Part shown: positions 36,971-45,624 of the stretch, one piece after another
How positions within the stretch are numbered: position 1 is the first letter of the stretch
Layout of the letters: every line of letters starts with the position of its first letter
Assembly: GCF_042219855.1 (NCBI RefSeq)
Contig: NZ_JBHJHP010000004.1
Location: 310,001-374,000, forward strand
DNA length: 64,000 bases
Source of the DNA: JBHJHP01 sp042219855
Lineage (GTDB): Bacteria > Bacteroidota > Bacteroidia > Bacteroidales > UBA5342
Direction: 5' to 3'
Notes under the pieces: generated by a model
Told to the model about the DNA's origin: nothing
The model's input: only the letters and a program-made list of their open reading frames with translations
Database searches by the model: none
Program-made: the position numbers and the translations under genes

Positions 36971-38020
36971 ATGAGTGATAAAAAAATCAGGTTTGTTGTA
37001 GCCGGCTATGGTCATATCGGTAAACGTCACGCAGAAATGATCAGGAGAAATCCGGATGCTGAACTTGTGGCTGTTTGTGATCAGCTTTCCATGGAAGAGT
37101 TAGGGGTGAAGGATCTGGAAGAGCCATTCTTTCAAAATTTCGAGGACCTGTTATCCTCAGGCCTCGAATATGACGTAGTAAATATATGTACACCAAATGG
37201 TTTGCATGCAGATTTTAGTTTAAAAGCCCTGGCAAAACATAAGCATGTAGTGGTTGAAAAACCTATGGCACTGAATAAGGTGGACGCGGAGAAAATGGTT
37301 TTTAAATCGCTTGAAATGTCCCGTCATGTATTCTGTGTGATGCAGAATCGCTATTCTCCACCTTCAGTCTGGCTGAAGCAGATAGTAGAAGATGGTATAT
37401 TGGGCGATCCTTACATGGTTCAACTGAACTGCTATTGGAACAGAGACGACCGGTATTACAAAAAAGGTAACTGGCATGGTGATGCCAGACTGGATGGAGG
37501 TACACTGTTTACTCAGTTCTCTCATTTTGTGGATATCATGTATTGGTTATTTGGTGACATTACAAATATTAAAGGTAATTTTAATGACTTCAACCATCAC
37601 AATCTGACTGATTTTGAGGACTCCGGACTGGTGACTTTCGATTTCATCAACGGAGGAATGGGAAGCATCAACTATTCCACCTCCATTTATCATACAAATT
37701 TTGAGAGTAGCATCACGATTATCGGATCAAAAGGAACGGTAAAAGTTGCCGGGCAGTATATGAATGAAGTCGTGTATTGCAATGTTAAAGATTACGAGAT
37801 GCCTGAGCTGGCACCTTCAAATCCTCCCAATGATTACGGCCCCTATAAAGGATCTGCACAGAATCATCACCTGGTTATACAGAATGTGGTGGATAAACTT
37901 AAAGAAAAAGGGGCCATTACAACCAATGCCCTTGAAGGATTAAAGGTGGTTGATATTATTGACCGGATTTATGAAGTGAAAAACAAATCTTTTACCAAGA
38001 AGAAAACGGAGAATAAGTGA
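36971..38020 (+). CDS. Gfo/Idh/MocA-family NAD(P)-dependent oxidoreductase
   Basis: A 349-residue cytoplasmic dehydrogenase. The N-terminal Rossmann motif is VVAGYGHIGKRHAEMI, followed by the family's VNICTPNGLHADF and the catalytic EKPMALN (the EKP lysine near residue 98). The C-terminal substrate domain has GGTLFTQFSHFVDIMYWLFGD, whose His is the usual proton donor. The closest functional guess is a UDP-sugar 3-dehydrogenase of the WbpB kind or a related sugar dehydrogenase; no neighbouring sugar genes support a specific substrate. It is monocistronic and ends in a terminator shared with the convergent flavodiiron gene. Confidence 0.88.
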   Translation: MSDKKIRFVVAGYGHIGKRHAEMIRRNPDAELVAVCDQLSMEELGVKDLEEPFFQNFEDLLSSGLEYDVVNICTPNGLHADFSLKALAKHKHVVVEKPMALNKVDAEKMVFKSLEMSRHVFCVMQNRYSPPSVWLKQIVEDGILGDPYMVQLNCYWNRDDRYYKKGNWHGDARLDGGTLFTQFSHFVDIMYWLFGDITNIKGNFNDFNHHNLTDFEDSGLVTFDFINGGMGSINYSTSIYHTNFESSITIIGSKGTVKVAGQYMNEVVYCNVKDYEMPELAPSNPPNDYGPYKGSAQNHHLVIQNVVDKLKEKGAITTNALEGLKVVDIIDRIYEVKNKSFTKKKTENK

Positions 38021-38041
38021 TTTTCACATGAGATATAAATA

Positions 38042-38075
38042 AAAACTCCCGAAGTTATCTTTCGGGTGTTTTTTC
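38042..38075. terminator. Bidirectional intrinsic terminator
   Basis: The stem CCCGAA/TTCGGG (38048-38053, 38061-38066) extends through A-rich and T-rich flanks with one mismatch. AAAAA lies on the left and TGTTTTTT on the right, so it can act for both convergent genes. Confidence 0.8.
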
Positions 38076-38093
38076 ATATATCCTAATTTACTG

Positions 38094-39293
38094 TTACGAA
38101 AGAGACTTGATTTTTTCTGCCATAGCGGCACCAAGCGCAAGACATTCCTGTAATTTAGCATCGGTCATACGCAGTTTTTCTTCAACCGGAATACCCACAA
38201 CATCCAAGTTCAGTTCTTCGGCGAACTGCTGAAAATGCTTGTGTGTTGCACCCGACCAGGCATAAGAACCAAAATAACTGAACAAACGGTTTTTTACACC
38301 GCGTATTTTTATTTTATCCAGTAATGCCTGAACCAATGGAAACAGTTGATTAGAGTAGGTAGGACTACCGACAATCAATCCATTGTACTTCCAGATGTCA
38401 GATATAATATAGGATGCATGTGATTTGGATACATCATGCATGACAATATTCTTCACTCCGTTTTCAGAGATGGCATTGGCTATGGTTTCAGCCATTTCTT
38501 CTGTATTTCCATACATTGAACCATATGCGATAACCACCCCGCTTTCTTCCGGCTCATATTTACTCCAGGTATCGTATTTCCCGACAACCTTTGGGATATC
38601 AGTTGTCCAGACAGGTCCGTGAGTGGAACAAATGACTTCGATATCCAGTCCGCTTAGTTTGGAAAGTGCTTTTTGTACAGGGTTGCCATATTTCCCTACA
38701 ATATTGGAATAATACCTGCGCATCTCGTCCCAGATGTGATCCAGGTTGATATCGGTGTCAAAAATACCACCATCCAGTGTACCCCATGTTCCGAACGCAT
38801 CTGCGCTGAACAGCACTTTTTCAGTGGCATTATAGGTAACCATAACTTCCGGCCAGTGCACCATGGGAGCCGTGTAAAACTGTAACTCATTTTTCCCAAG
38901 AGTCAGGGAGTCACCTTCCTTTACTTCAAGTTTATTGCATTCCATGCCAAAAAACCCATCCAGCATATCAAAGGTCTTTTTGTTTCCCACAATTGTTATC
39001 TCAGGAAAACGGTTCTTAATCATACGGATACTTCCACCATGATCCGGCTCAATATGATCCACTATCAAATAATCGATGTTACGGCCTTTGAGTACTGTCT
39101 CAATTTTTTTCAGGTATTGTTCCACAAAGCTGATTTCCACTGTGTCAATCAGTGCAACTTTTTCATCCATAATTAAATAGGAGTTGTATGAAACACCACG
39201 CGGTATGGGCCACATGTTTTCAAACCGCTCCGTTTTTCTGTCGTTTACACCAACATAGTAGATATCACCTTTTATTTGCTTCGAGGTATACAT
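38094..39293 (-). CDS. Flavodiiron protein (FprA-type, O2/NO reductase)
   Basis: A 399-residue cytoplasmic enzyme that reduces O2 to water or NO to N2O using a diiron site and FMN. The N-terminal beta-lactamase-like domain keeps all six iron ligands: H80-x-E82-x-D84 in DHIEPDHGG, then the His in MVHWPEVM, the Asp in FSADAFGTWG and the His in CSTHGPVW. The C-terminal flavodoxin domain starts VVIAYGSMYGNTEEMA. I place the start at the Met giving MYTSKQIKGDIYYVGVNDR, the normal family N-terminus; a Met 9 codons upstream (39320) is possible. It is monocistronic. Its electron donor is not in the window. Confidence 0.92.
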   Translation of the reverse strand: MYTSKQIKGDIYYVGVNDRKTERFENMWPIPRGVSYNSYLIMDEKVALIDTVEISFVEQYLKKIETVLKGRNIDYLIVDHIEPDHGGSIRMIKNRFPEITIVGNKKTFDMLDGFFGMECNKLEVKEGDSLTLGKNELQFYTAPMVHWPEVMVTYNATEKVLFSADAFGTWGTLDGGIFDTDINLDHIWDEMRRYYSNIVGKYGNPVQKALSKLSGLDIEVICSTHGPVWTTDIPKVVGKYDTWSKYEPEESGVVIAYGSMYGNTEEMAETIANAISENGVKNIVMHDVSKSHASYIISDIWKYNGLIVGSPTYSNQLFPLVQALLDKIKIRGVKNRLFSYFGSYAWSGATHKHFQQFAEELNLDVVGIPVEEKLRMTDAKLQECLALGAAMAEKIKSLS

Positions 39294-39658
39294 TTCAGTC
39301 CAGTTTTTAAATCGCTGCAAAATTAGAAAATAATCCTAAATGCGGGGAATACATTTTAAACTATTATCGGGGTAGGAAAAACTATTTGCATTAATATAAG
39401 GCAGATAATTTACCTTTTGTCAGATCGTTGTGTTTTTCAAAGCACGCTTTTTAAAAAAAAATATGGAGGTTAAACCGGAATACTCTACATTGTTAATTGA
39501 GCAATTAAACAAACCTTAATATCAATTGTTTTGAAGATGAAACTAATATATAAATAGTGTTTAGCAGAATTTTTATGTGGACACGTCAGGTGGTGAACAA
39601 AACCGTTGGAAATAAGTTCTGTTAGATTGAATGTAGCAGATAATAAATATTACTATAA
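39294..39658. other. 365-base gap upstream of the 2-oxoacid dehydrogenase genes
   Basis: A divergent intergenic region between the flavodiiron gene and the E2 gene, AT-rich with runs of A and T. No open frame longer than about 20 codons looks real and no clean promoter pair stands out. Confidence 0.55.
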
Positions 39659-41014
39659 ATGGCAAGTTTTAATATTGTAATGCCCAAGATGGGCGAAAGT
39701 ATACAGGAAGCGACCATTACAAAATGGTTTGTAAAACCGGGCGACAAAGTCGAGGAAGATGATGTTCTGCTTGAGATTGCAACCGATAAGGTTGATTCCG
39801 AAGTTCCTTCACCGGTTGATGGTGTGGTTAAGGAGGTCCTGTTTAAAGAGGATGATACCGTAGCCGTTGGTGAAGTAATTGCGATTATTGATATGGAAGG
39901 AGAAGCCGGTGGGGATGATGACAGTGGTGAAACGAAGGAAGAGACATCCGGTGGCGATTCAGAACAGAAAGAAGATAAAGATAGCGGGGAACAAAAGGAT
40001 GATCAACAGTCTGAACCGGATGAAGAATCAAAAGAACCGGGTGCAAGAAGCAGTTCGGGTAAATTCTTCTCTCCTGTTGTCCGTAAAATAGCCAAAGAAA
40101 ACGGATTAAGTGAGTCGGATCTGGATTCAATTAAGGGCAGCGGTTTGAATGGCCGGGTGAATAAAGAAGATGTGCTGGCATTTATTGAAGACGGTGGTGA
40201 AGCAAAAGAAGCCAAAGCTGAACCTAAAACCGAAAAAGCTGCTTCAAAACCAGCTGCACCTCAACAGCCAACGCAGGCTGCTAAAATTGAAATTTCCGTA
40301 TCGGGTGAAGATGAAATAGTTGAGATGGACCGTATGCGCAAGAAAATTGCAGAACATATGGTGTCTTCAAAACAAATTTCACCACATGTTACCTCTGTTG
40401 TGGAAGCTGATGTTACCACTCTGGTAAACTGGAGAAACAGAGTGAAGGATGAGTTTCAGAAGAAATATGGTCAGAAACTGACATTCATGCCTGTGTTTAC
40501 CGAGGCTGTTGCAAAAGCGCTTCGCGATTTTCCATGGGTTAATGCATCAGTCAACGGGGACCAGATCATTTTGAAAAAGAACGTAAATATAGGTGTTGCA
40601 GTGGCCCTTCCTTCCGGCAACCTCATCGTTCCGGTAGTGAAGAATGCAGATATGATGAACCTTGCAGGTCTGGCTTCCAACATGAACAGTCTTGCTGCAA
40701 AAGCCCGTGAAAACAAGCTGTCCCCGGATGATATTCAGGGAGGAACCTTTACCATCACGAATTTTGGTTCATTCGATAATATCATAGGGACACCAATAAT
40801 TAATCAGCCTCAGGTAGCAATTCTTGCCACGGGATCCATTAAAAAGAAAGTATCTGTAATTGAGACTCCGGAAGGAGATACCATTGGTATCCGCAGTAAA
40901 ATGTATTTGTCTCTCTCGTACGATCATCGTATCGTGGATGGTATGCTGGGAGGTAAATTCCTGAGACGAGTTGGTGATTACTTAGAAAAATTTGATCCGG
41001 AAAGAACGGTATAA
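39659..41014 (+). CDS. Dihydrolipoamide acyltransferase (E2) of a 2-oxoacid dehydrogenase
   Basis: A 451-residue E2 core subunit. The lipoyl domain spans residues 1-80, with Lys44 in EIATDKVDSEVPSP as the lipoylation site. An acidic, Glu/Asp/Gln-rich linker runs from about 85-135. The peripheral-subunit-binding domain at about 138-180 reads SPVVRKIAKENGLSESDLD then GSGLNGRVNKEDVLAFI. The catalytic acetyltransferase domain at about 220-451 carries the active-site SLSYDHRIVDGMLGGKFL. It precedes the fused E1 by 11 bases. The combination fits the branched-chain (2-oxoisovalerate-type) complex, which yields branched acyl-CoA primers for iso/anteiso fatty acids, but pyruvate cannot be excluded. 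No E3 gene is in the window. Confidence 0.92.
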   Translation: MASFNIVMPKMGESIQEATITKWFVKPGDKVEEDDVLLEIATDKVDSEVPSPVDGVVKEVLFKEDDTVAVGEVIAIIDMEGEAGGDDDSGETKEETSGGDSEQKEDKDSGEQKDDQQSEPDEESKEPGARSSSGKFFSPVVRKIAKENGLSESDLDSIKGSGLNGRVNKEDVLAFIEDGGEAKEAKAEPKTEKAASKPAAPQQPTQAAKIEISVSGEDEIVEMDRMRKKIAEHMVSSKQISPHVTSVVEADVTTLVNWRNRVKDEFQKKYGQKLTFMPVFTEAVAKALRDFPWVNASVNGDQIILKKNVNIGVAVALPSGNLIVPVVKNADMMNLAGLASNMNSLAAKARENKLSPDDIQGGTFTITNFGSFDNIIGTPIINQPQVAILATGSIKKKVSVIETPEGDTIGIRSKMYLSLSYDHRIVDGMLGGKFLRRVGDYLEKFDPERTV

Positions 41015-41025
41015 AACTCTCAATT

Positions 41026-43071
41026 ATGAAGCGAAACGAAAAGAAATACGGCGTTATTCAGTCAGATAAAGAAGATTTAAAAAAGTGGTTTTACCTGATG
41101 ACCCTGGGACGGGCGCTCGACGATAAGGCGCCTAATTACCTGAAACAGGCCATCGGGTGGTCTTATCACGCTCCAGCCGCGGGGCACGATGCCATTCAGT
41201 TGGCCATAGGTCAGCACTTCAGACCGAAGAAGGATCATCTGTTTCCGTATTACCGTGATCTGGTGACTTCGGTATCTGCAGGATTAACGGCCAAAGAAAT
41301 TATATTAAACGGGATATCAAAGGATACAGATGTGGCTGGTGGTGGTCGGCACATGTCTAATCACTTTGCCAAACCGGAATGGAATGTTCACAACGTATCT
41401 TCCTGTACAGGAAACCATACCCTCCATGCCGTGGGTGTGGCCCGTGCAGTTAAATATTACAAGGAAGACGCGGTTGTTATTAGCTCACAGGGTGAGTCAT
41501 CCGTATCGGAAGGTTATGTGTATGAGGCCATTACCGGAGCAGACCGCGAGCGTTTACCCGTGGTTTTTGTTTTTCAGGACAACGGTTACGGCATATCGGT
41601 TCCTAAAAAGGATCAGACTGCAGCACGTAAGGTAGCAGATAACTTTGCCAGCTTTAAAAACGTAAAAATTATTCATTGTAACGGAAAAGATGTATTCGAT
41701 TCCATGAATTCGATGGATGAGGCCGTTGAGTTTGCGGTGAAAGAACACAAGCCGGTAATCGTGCATGCAAATTGTGTGCGTATACATTCACATTCCAATT
41801 CTGACAGACACGATCTTTACCGTGATAAGGGAGAGCTGTCGTACGTGAAGGCTTATGACCCGGTTAGTAAGTTCCGCAGAATGTTACTGCGTTATGAACG
41901 TTTTACCGAAGAAGAACTGGCATCGATTGAAGCAGATGTAAAAGCGGAAGTTAAAGCTGCCCATAAAGCTGGTCTTGCAGCACCGGATCCGAAACCTGAA
42001 AGCATTTATGACTTTGTTATTCCTGAGCCATATCAGTCGGAGAAGTATCCGGATGGCCTGCATAATTCTGAGAATGAGCCGATGAAGTTTATTACGGCTC
42101 TGAATGAAACGCTGAAGGCTGAATTCCGAAACAATAAAGAAACATTCCTTTGGGGACAGGATATAGCCAACAAGGATAAAGGCGGAATATTCAATGTGTC
42201 AAAGGGCATGCAGCAGGAGTTTGGTAAAGAGCGCGTGTTTAATGCGCCAATTGCCGAAGATTTTATTATGGGAACCGCAAACGGGATGACCCGTTACCGA
42301 AAAGATCTGCGTGTTGTGATTGAAGGGGCTGAGTTTGCAGATTATTTTTGGCCTGCAATGGAACAGTTCGTGGAAACAACGCATGAATACTGGCGTACCA
42401 AGGGACAGTTCTCGCCGAATATTACAGTTCGTCTCGCATCCGGTGGCTATATCGGTGGAGGATTATATCACTCCCAAACTATTGAAGGTGCCATGGTGAC
42501 TTTTCCCGGTGTCCGTGTAGTATATCCTTCATTTGCAGATGATGCTGCCGGATTGTTACGTACATCGCTCCGTTCAGAAGGGATGACATTGTTTCTTGAA
42601 CCAAAGGCATTGTATCAGGATCCCAAGGCAGCTACACCGGTACCTGAAGATTTTGAAGTACCCTTTGGAAAAGCCCGCATCAGAAAAGAAGGATCCGATC
42701 TGACATTGCTAACGTATGGTAATACCACACATATGGCATTGGAAGCGGCTAAAAAAGCTGAAGAAGAAGGTTTGGGGGACGTGGAAGTTATTGACCTGCG
42801 CTCTCTTTCCCCACTGGATACGGAAACCATTATTGCTTCTGTGAAGAAAACATCGCGTGTTTTAATTGCGCATGAGGATAAGGTTTTTGGAGGATTTGGT
42901 GGTGAGCTCGCCGGTATTATATCTAAAGAGGCATTTGAATACCTTGATGCGCCAATCGGCAGGGTTGGGTCAGAATTTATGCCCGTTGGCTTTAACAGAA
43001 TTCTCGAAAAGGCTGTTCTGCCGAACAGCGATAAAATACTAAAAGGAATAAAAGAAGTACTGGAATTTTAG
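41026..43071 (+). CDS. 2-oxoacid dehydrogenase E1, alpha and beta subunits fused
   Basis: A 681-residue protein. The N-terminal half (about 1-330) is the E1-alpha TPP-binding domain (GGGRHMSNHF; SSQGESSVSEGYVYEAI; VFVFQDNGYGIS). The C-terminal half (about 350-681) is the E1-beta transketolase-like part (GQDIANKDKGGIFNVSKGMQQEFGKERVFNAPIAED; VRLASGGYIGGGLYHSQ; IDLRSLSPLDTETI). In many bacteria these are two genes; the fused form is usual in this phylum. It decarboxylates a 2-oxoacid and passes the acyl group to the E2 lipoyl domain encoded just upstream. Similarity of both halves favours branched-chain 2-oxoacids. Confidence 0.92.
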   Translation: MKRNEKKYGVIQSDKEDLKKWFYLMTLGRALDDKAPNYLKQAIGWSYHAPAAGHDAIQLAIGQHFRPKKDHLFPYYRDLVTSVSAGLTAKEIILNGISKDTDVAGGGRHMSNHFAKPEWNVHNVSSCTGNHTLHAVGVARAVKYYKEDAVVISSQGESSVSEGYVYEAITGADRERLPVVFVFQDNGYGISVPKKDQTAARKVADNFASFKNVKIIHCNGKDVFDSMNSMDEAVEFAVKEHKPVIVHANCVRIHSHSNSDRHDLYRDKGELSYVKAYDPVSKFRRMLLRYERFTEEELASIEADVKAEVKAAHKAGLAAPDPKPESIYDFVIPEPYQSEKYPDGLHNSENEPMKFITALNETLKAEFRNNKETFLWGQDIANKDKGGIFNVSKGMQQEFGKERVFNAPIAEDFIMGTANGMTRYRKDLRVVIEGAEFADYFWPAMEQFVETTHEYWRTKGQFSPNITVRLASGGYIGGGLYHSQTIEGAMVTFPGVRVVYPSFADDAAGLLRTSLRSEGMTLFLEPKALYQDPKAATPVPEDFEVPFGKARIRKEGSDLTLLTYGNTTHMALEAAKKAEEEGLGDVEVIDLRSLSPLDTETIIASVKKTSRVLIAHEDKVFGGFGGELAGIISKEAFEYLDAPIGRVGSEFMPVGFNRILEKAVLPNSDKILKGIKEVLEF

Positions 43072-43091
43072 TTTTGATAATTTATATGATT

Positions 43092-43125
43092 AAAGGCCGG
43101 GAACCGTAGGGTTTCCGGCTTTTCG
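43092..43125 (+). terminator. Intrinsic terminator of the E2-E1 operon
   Basis: AAAGGCCGGGAACC against GGTTTCCGGCTTTT, with a one-base bulge and a short loop, ending in CTTTTCG. It starts 20 bases after the stop codon. Confidence 0.75.
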
Positions 43126-43212
43126 TTTTATAGCTGTTATGTGGTCTGTTAATTTAAGGGTGTATTTGATTTAACCGGCTTATTTAAAGTGGGTTTTCTC
43201 TTTAAATAACAT

Positions 43213-43243
43213 TTTGATTCCTTTGGTTTTGTTAATAACTTCG
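43213..43243 (+). promoter_or_regulatory. Candidate promoter of parA-parB
   Basis: TTTG (43213-43216), a 19-base spacer and TAACTTCG (43236-43243), a 7 of 8 match to TAnnTTTG. The start codon is 74 bases downstream. Confidence 0.45.
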
Positions 43244-43317
43244 CACACAATTTATATGCAAATTTACGTTCTATAAAAGATTTTTTAATTTTCTTTGCGT
43301 TGAAAAGACGATTTACG

Positions 43318-44085
43318 ATGGGTAAAATCATTGCTTTAGCAAACCAGAAAGGAGGCGTCGGTAAAACGACCACAACCATTAATTTAGCGGCCAGTCTTGG
43401 TTCACTTGAGAAAAAAGTATTGGTTGTTGATGCCGATCCGCAGGCCAATGCAACATCAGGGATGGGTATTGAAGTTCGTGATGTTGAATACAGTCTCTAC
43501 GAATGTATTGTGGATCAGATTGATACCAAACAGGCCATATTGCCAACCGATGTGGAGGGTGTGCATCTGTTACCGTCACATATTGATCTGGTGGGGGCCG
43601 AAATAGAGATGCTTGATCTGCCGGAGCGTGAAAAAATGCTCAAGAAAATACTTGAACAGGTCCGGGATGACTTTGATTTTATTCTAGTCGATTGTTCCCC
43701 GTCACTGGGACTCATAACCGTCAATTCTCTTACTGCTGCCGACTCGGTTATTATTCCGGTTCAGTGTGAATATTTTGCACTGGAAGGACTGGGTAAGCTG
43801 CTGAACACCATTAAAATAATACAGGGTAGATTAAATCCTGAACTGGAAATTGAAGGCTTCCTGCTTACCATGTACGACTCCCGTCTAAGGCTGTCAAATC
43901 AGGTGGTGGAAGAAGTGCGCACCCATTTTCAGGACATGGTATTCGATACTATTATACAGCGCAATATTCGCCTGAGCGAAGCACCCAGCTACGGAACACC
44001 GGTTCTCTATTATGATGCCAATTCCAAGGGAGCACTCAATCATCTGAATCTGGCACAGGAAGTAATCGCAAAGAATTCAAAATAA
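43318..44085 (+). CDS. parA: Chromosome partitioning ATPase ParA (Soj)
   Basis: A 255-residue cytoplasmic Walker-type ATPase that moves ParB-bound origin regions. The deviant Walker A motif KGGVGKTTTTINLAASLG follows MGKIIALANQ at the start; DADPQANAT, VDCSPSLG (Walker B) and VIIPVQCEYFALEGL are all typical. An upstream in-frame Met at 43300 would add six residues; I prefer the Met at 43318 because ParA proteins begin there. It precedes parB by 6 bases. Confidence 0.95.
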   Translation: MGKIIALANQKGGVGKTTTTINLAASLGSLEKKVLVVDADPQANATSGMGIEVRDVEYSLYECIVDQIDTKQAILPTDVEGVHLLPSHIDLVGAEIEMLDLPEREKMLKKILEQVRDDFDFILVDCSPSLGLITVNSLTAADSVIIPVQCEYFALEGLGKLLNTIKIIQGRLNPELEIEGFLLTMYDSRLRLSNQVVEEVRTHFQDMVFDTIIQRNIRLSEAPSYGTPVLYYDANSKGALNHLNLAQEVIAKNSK

Positions 44086-44091
44086 AACTAC

Positions 44092-44967
44092 ATGGCAAAA
44101 AAAGCTGCTCTGGGAAAAGGATTAGGTGCATTAATTGATAATGCCAACGATACAAAAAGTAAACATAATGATATGTTTGATGAGGTTGAAGTGAGCCTTA
44201 TCGAAGCTAACCCTTATCAACCACGAACAGTTTTTGAGGAACAGGCGCTTGAGGAACTGGCAGAATCCATCGCAAAGATCGGAGTGATTTCGCCTGTTAC
44301 ATTGCGTAAGCAGGGTGATAAGTATCAGATAATTGCCGGAGAAAGAAGATTCAGAGCTTCAAAAAAAGCCGGCCTTGAAAAAATTCCGGCCTACATCCGT
44401 AAAGCCGGGGATGACAGCATGCTGGAGATGGCTCTGGTTGAAAATATTCAGCGTGAAGACCTGGATGCCATTGAAATTGCGCTTTCATATCAGCGTTTAA
44501 TGGATGAGTTTGATCTGACTCAGGATGTGGTAAGCAAACGTGTCGGAAAAAAAAGAGCCACCATTGCCAACTACCTTCGCCTGTTAAAACTTCCGGCCGA
44601 GATTCAGCTTGGTATTCGTGACAGAAAAATTCAAATGGGGCATGCCAGAGCCATGCTCGGAATAGATGATGCTCAAACCCAGCTTATGGTTTATGAACAG
44701 ATTATGGAATATGATTTTTCGGTTCGTAAGGTTGAGGAAATAGTTCGGGAGCTGAATGAAGAAAGCAGGGAAGAATCTGAACCGGTACCGGTTCCACGGA
44801 AAAAACTTCCGGAAGAATATAAAGCACTGAAAAAACATCTTTCTTCCTTTTTTGGAGTAAAGGTAGCTTTTTCAAGGGATGAAAAAGGGGAAGGGAAAAT
44901 CTCTATTCCGTTTTCATCTGATGAGGAACTGGAACGTATAATCAGTATTTTGGATAAATTACAGTAA
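44092..44967 (+). CDS. parB: Chromosome partitioning protein ParB (Spo0J)
   Basis: A 291-residue parS-binding CTP-dependent clamp. The N-terminus KKAALGKGLGALI matches the ParA-interacting segment. The ParB/Srx CTPase region includes ANPYQPRTVFEE, AGERRFRASKKAG and ENIQREDLDAIE; the helix-turn-helix region TQDVVSKRVGKKRATIANYLRLLKLP follows. The C-terminal dimerisation part ends at LEELERIIS-type sequence near residue 285. It is the second gene of parA-parB-DUF5683-mltD, a common Bacteroidota order. No complete parS site was seen nearby. Confidence 0.95.
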   Translation: MAKKAALGKGLGALIDNANDTKSKHNDMFDEVEVSLIEANPYQPRTVFEEQALEELAESIAKIGVISPVTLRKQGDKYQIIAGERRFRASKKAGLEKIPAYIRKAGDDSMLEMALVENIQREDLDAIEIALSYQRLMDEFDLTQDVVSKRVGKKRATIANYLRLLKLPAEIQLGIRDRKIQMGHARAMLGIDDAQTQLMVYEQIMEYDFSVRKVEEIVRELNEESREESEPVPVPRKKLPEEYKALKKHLSSFFGVKVAFSRDEKGEGKISIPFSSDEELERIISILDKLQ

Positions 44968-44975
44968 CTGAACTT

Positions 44976-45623
44976 GTGAAACACGCTATTCTTTTCTTTT
45001 TTGTTTTACTATGCTTTGGAACGATTGCAACTGCACAGCAAAATATTGTGCAGAATGATTCGTTACCAGATATAGTTGGTGGGCAAAAAGTTGAGAAGCA
45101 ACATAAGCTGAGCAAGGTGTATGTTCCAAAGAAAGCTGCCATGCTCTCAGCTGCATTCCCTGGTCTGGGACAGATTTATAACCATAAATGGTGGAAAGTG
45201 CCAATTTTGTACGCTGGTTTTGCTGCCTGTGCATATGGTATTAATTACAACAATGAACGTTACAGTTTATATCGTTACGCTTATATAGATCTGGTTGACA
45301 GCGATCCATCATCACGAAGTTATATTGATGCACCTTTGCCGATGCCAAGGGAAGAAAGAGAAGCTTATATTTTATCGAATAAATCATATTTTGAAGGCGT
45401 TTTTAAGAGCAGGAGAGAAAGTTTCAGAAGGGACAGAGACTTAATGATTATAGTCACCGTTGGAGTGTATGTATTAAATATTATTGATGCCAATGTGGAT
45501 GCACATCTGGCAGATTTTGATGTAAGTAATGATTTATCAATGAATGTTAGTCCGGTGTTGTTGAATGGCCTTTCAGGGTCAGGGAAATATACGCCTGGAT
45601 TGTCATTAACATTAAACTTTTAA
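44976..45623 (+). CDS. DUF5683 family membrane protein
   Basis: A 215-residue protein with a GTG start and signal peptide (AILFFFVLLCFGTIATAQ). After a short linker it contains PKKAAMLSAAFPGLGQIYNHKWWKVPILYAGFAACAYGI, the DUF5683 signature with a glycine-rich membrane hairpin, and a further helix near residue 165 (DLMIIVTVGVYVLNIIDANVDAHL). The gene lies 8 bases after parB and one base before the lytic transglycosylase, as in many Bacteroidota, suggesting an envelope role coupled to chromosome segregation or growth. The molecular function is unknown. Confidence 0.82.
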   Translation: MKHAILFFFVLLCFGTIATAQQNIVQNDSLPDIVGGQKVEKQHKLSKVYVPKKAAMLSAAFPGLGQIYNHKWWKVPILYAGFAACAYGINYNNERYSLYRYAYIDLVDSDPSSRSYIDAPLPMPREEREAYILSNKSYFEGVFKSRRESFRRDRDLMIIVTVGVYVLNIIDANVDAHLADFDVSNDLSMNVSPVLLNGLSGSGKYTPGLSLTLNF

Positions 45624-45624
45624 T

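Noticed and set aside
44976..44990. parS site near parB
   Set aside because: Only the half-site GTGAAACA is present; the full 16-base TGTTTCACGTGAAACA palindrome was not found.
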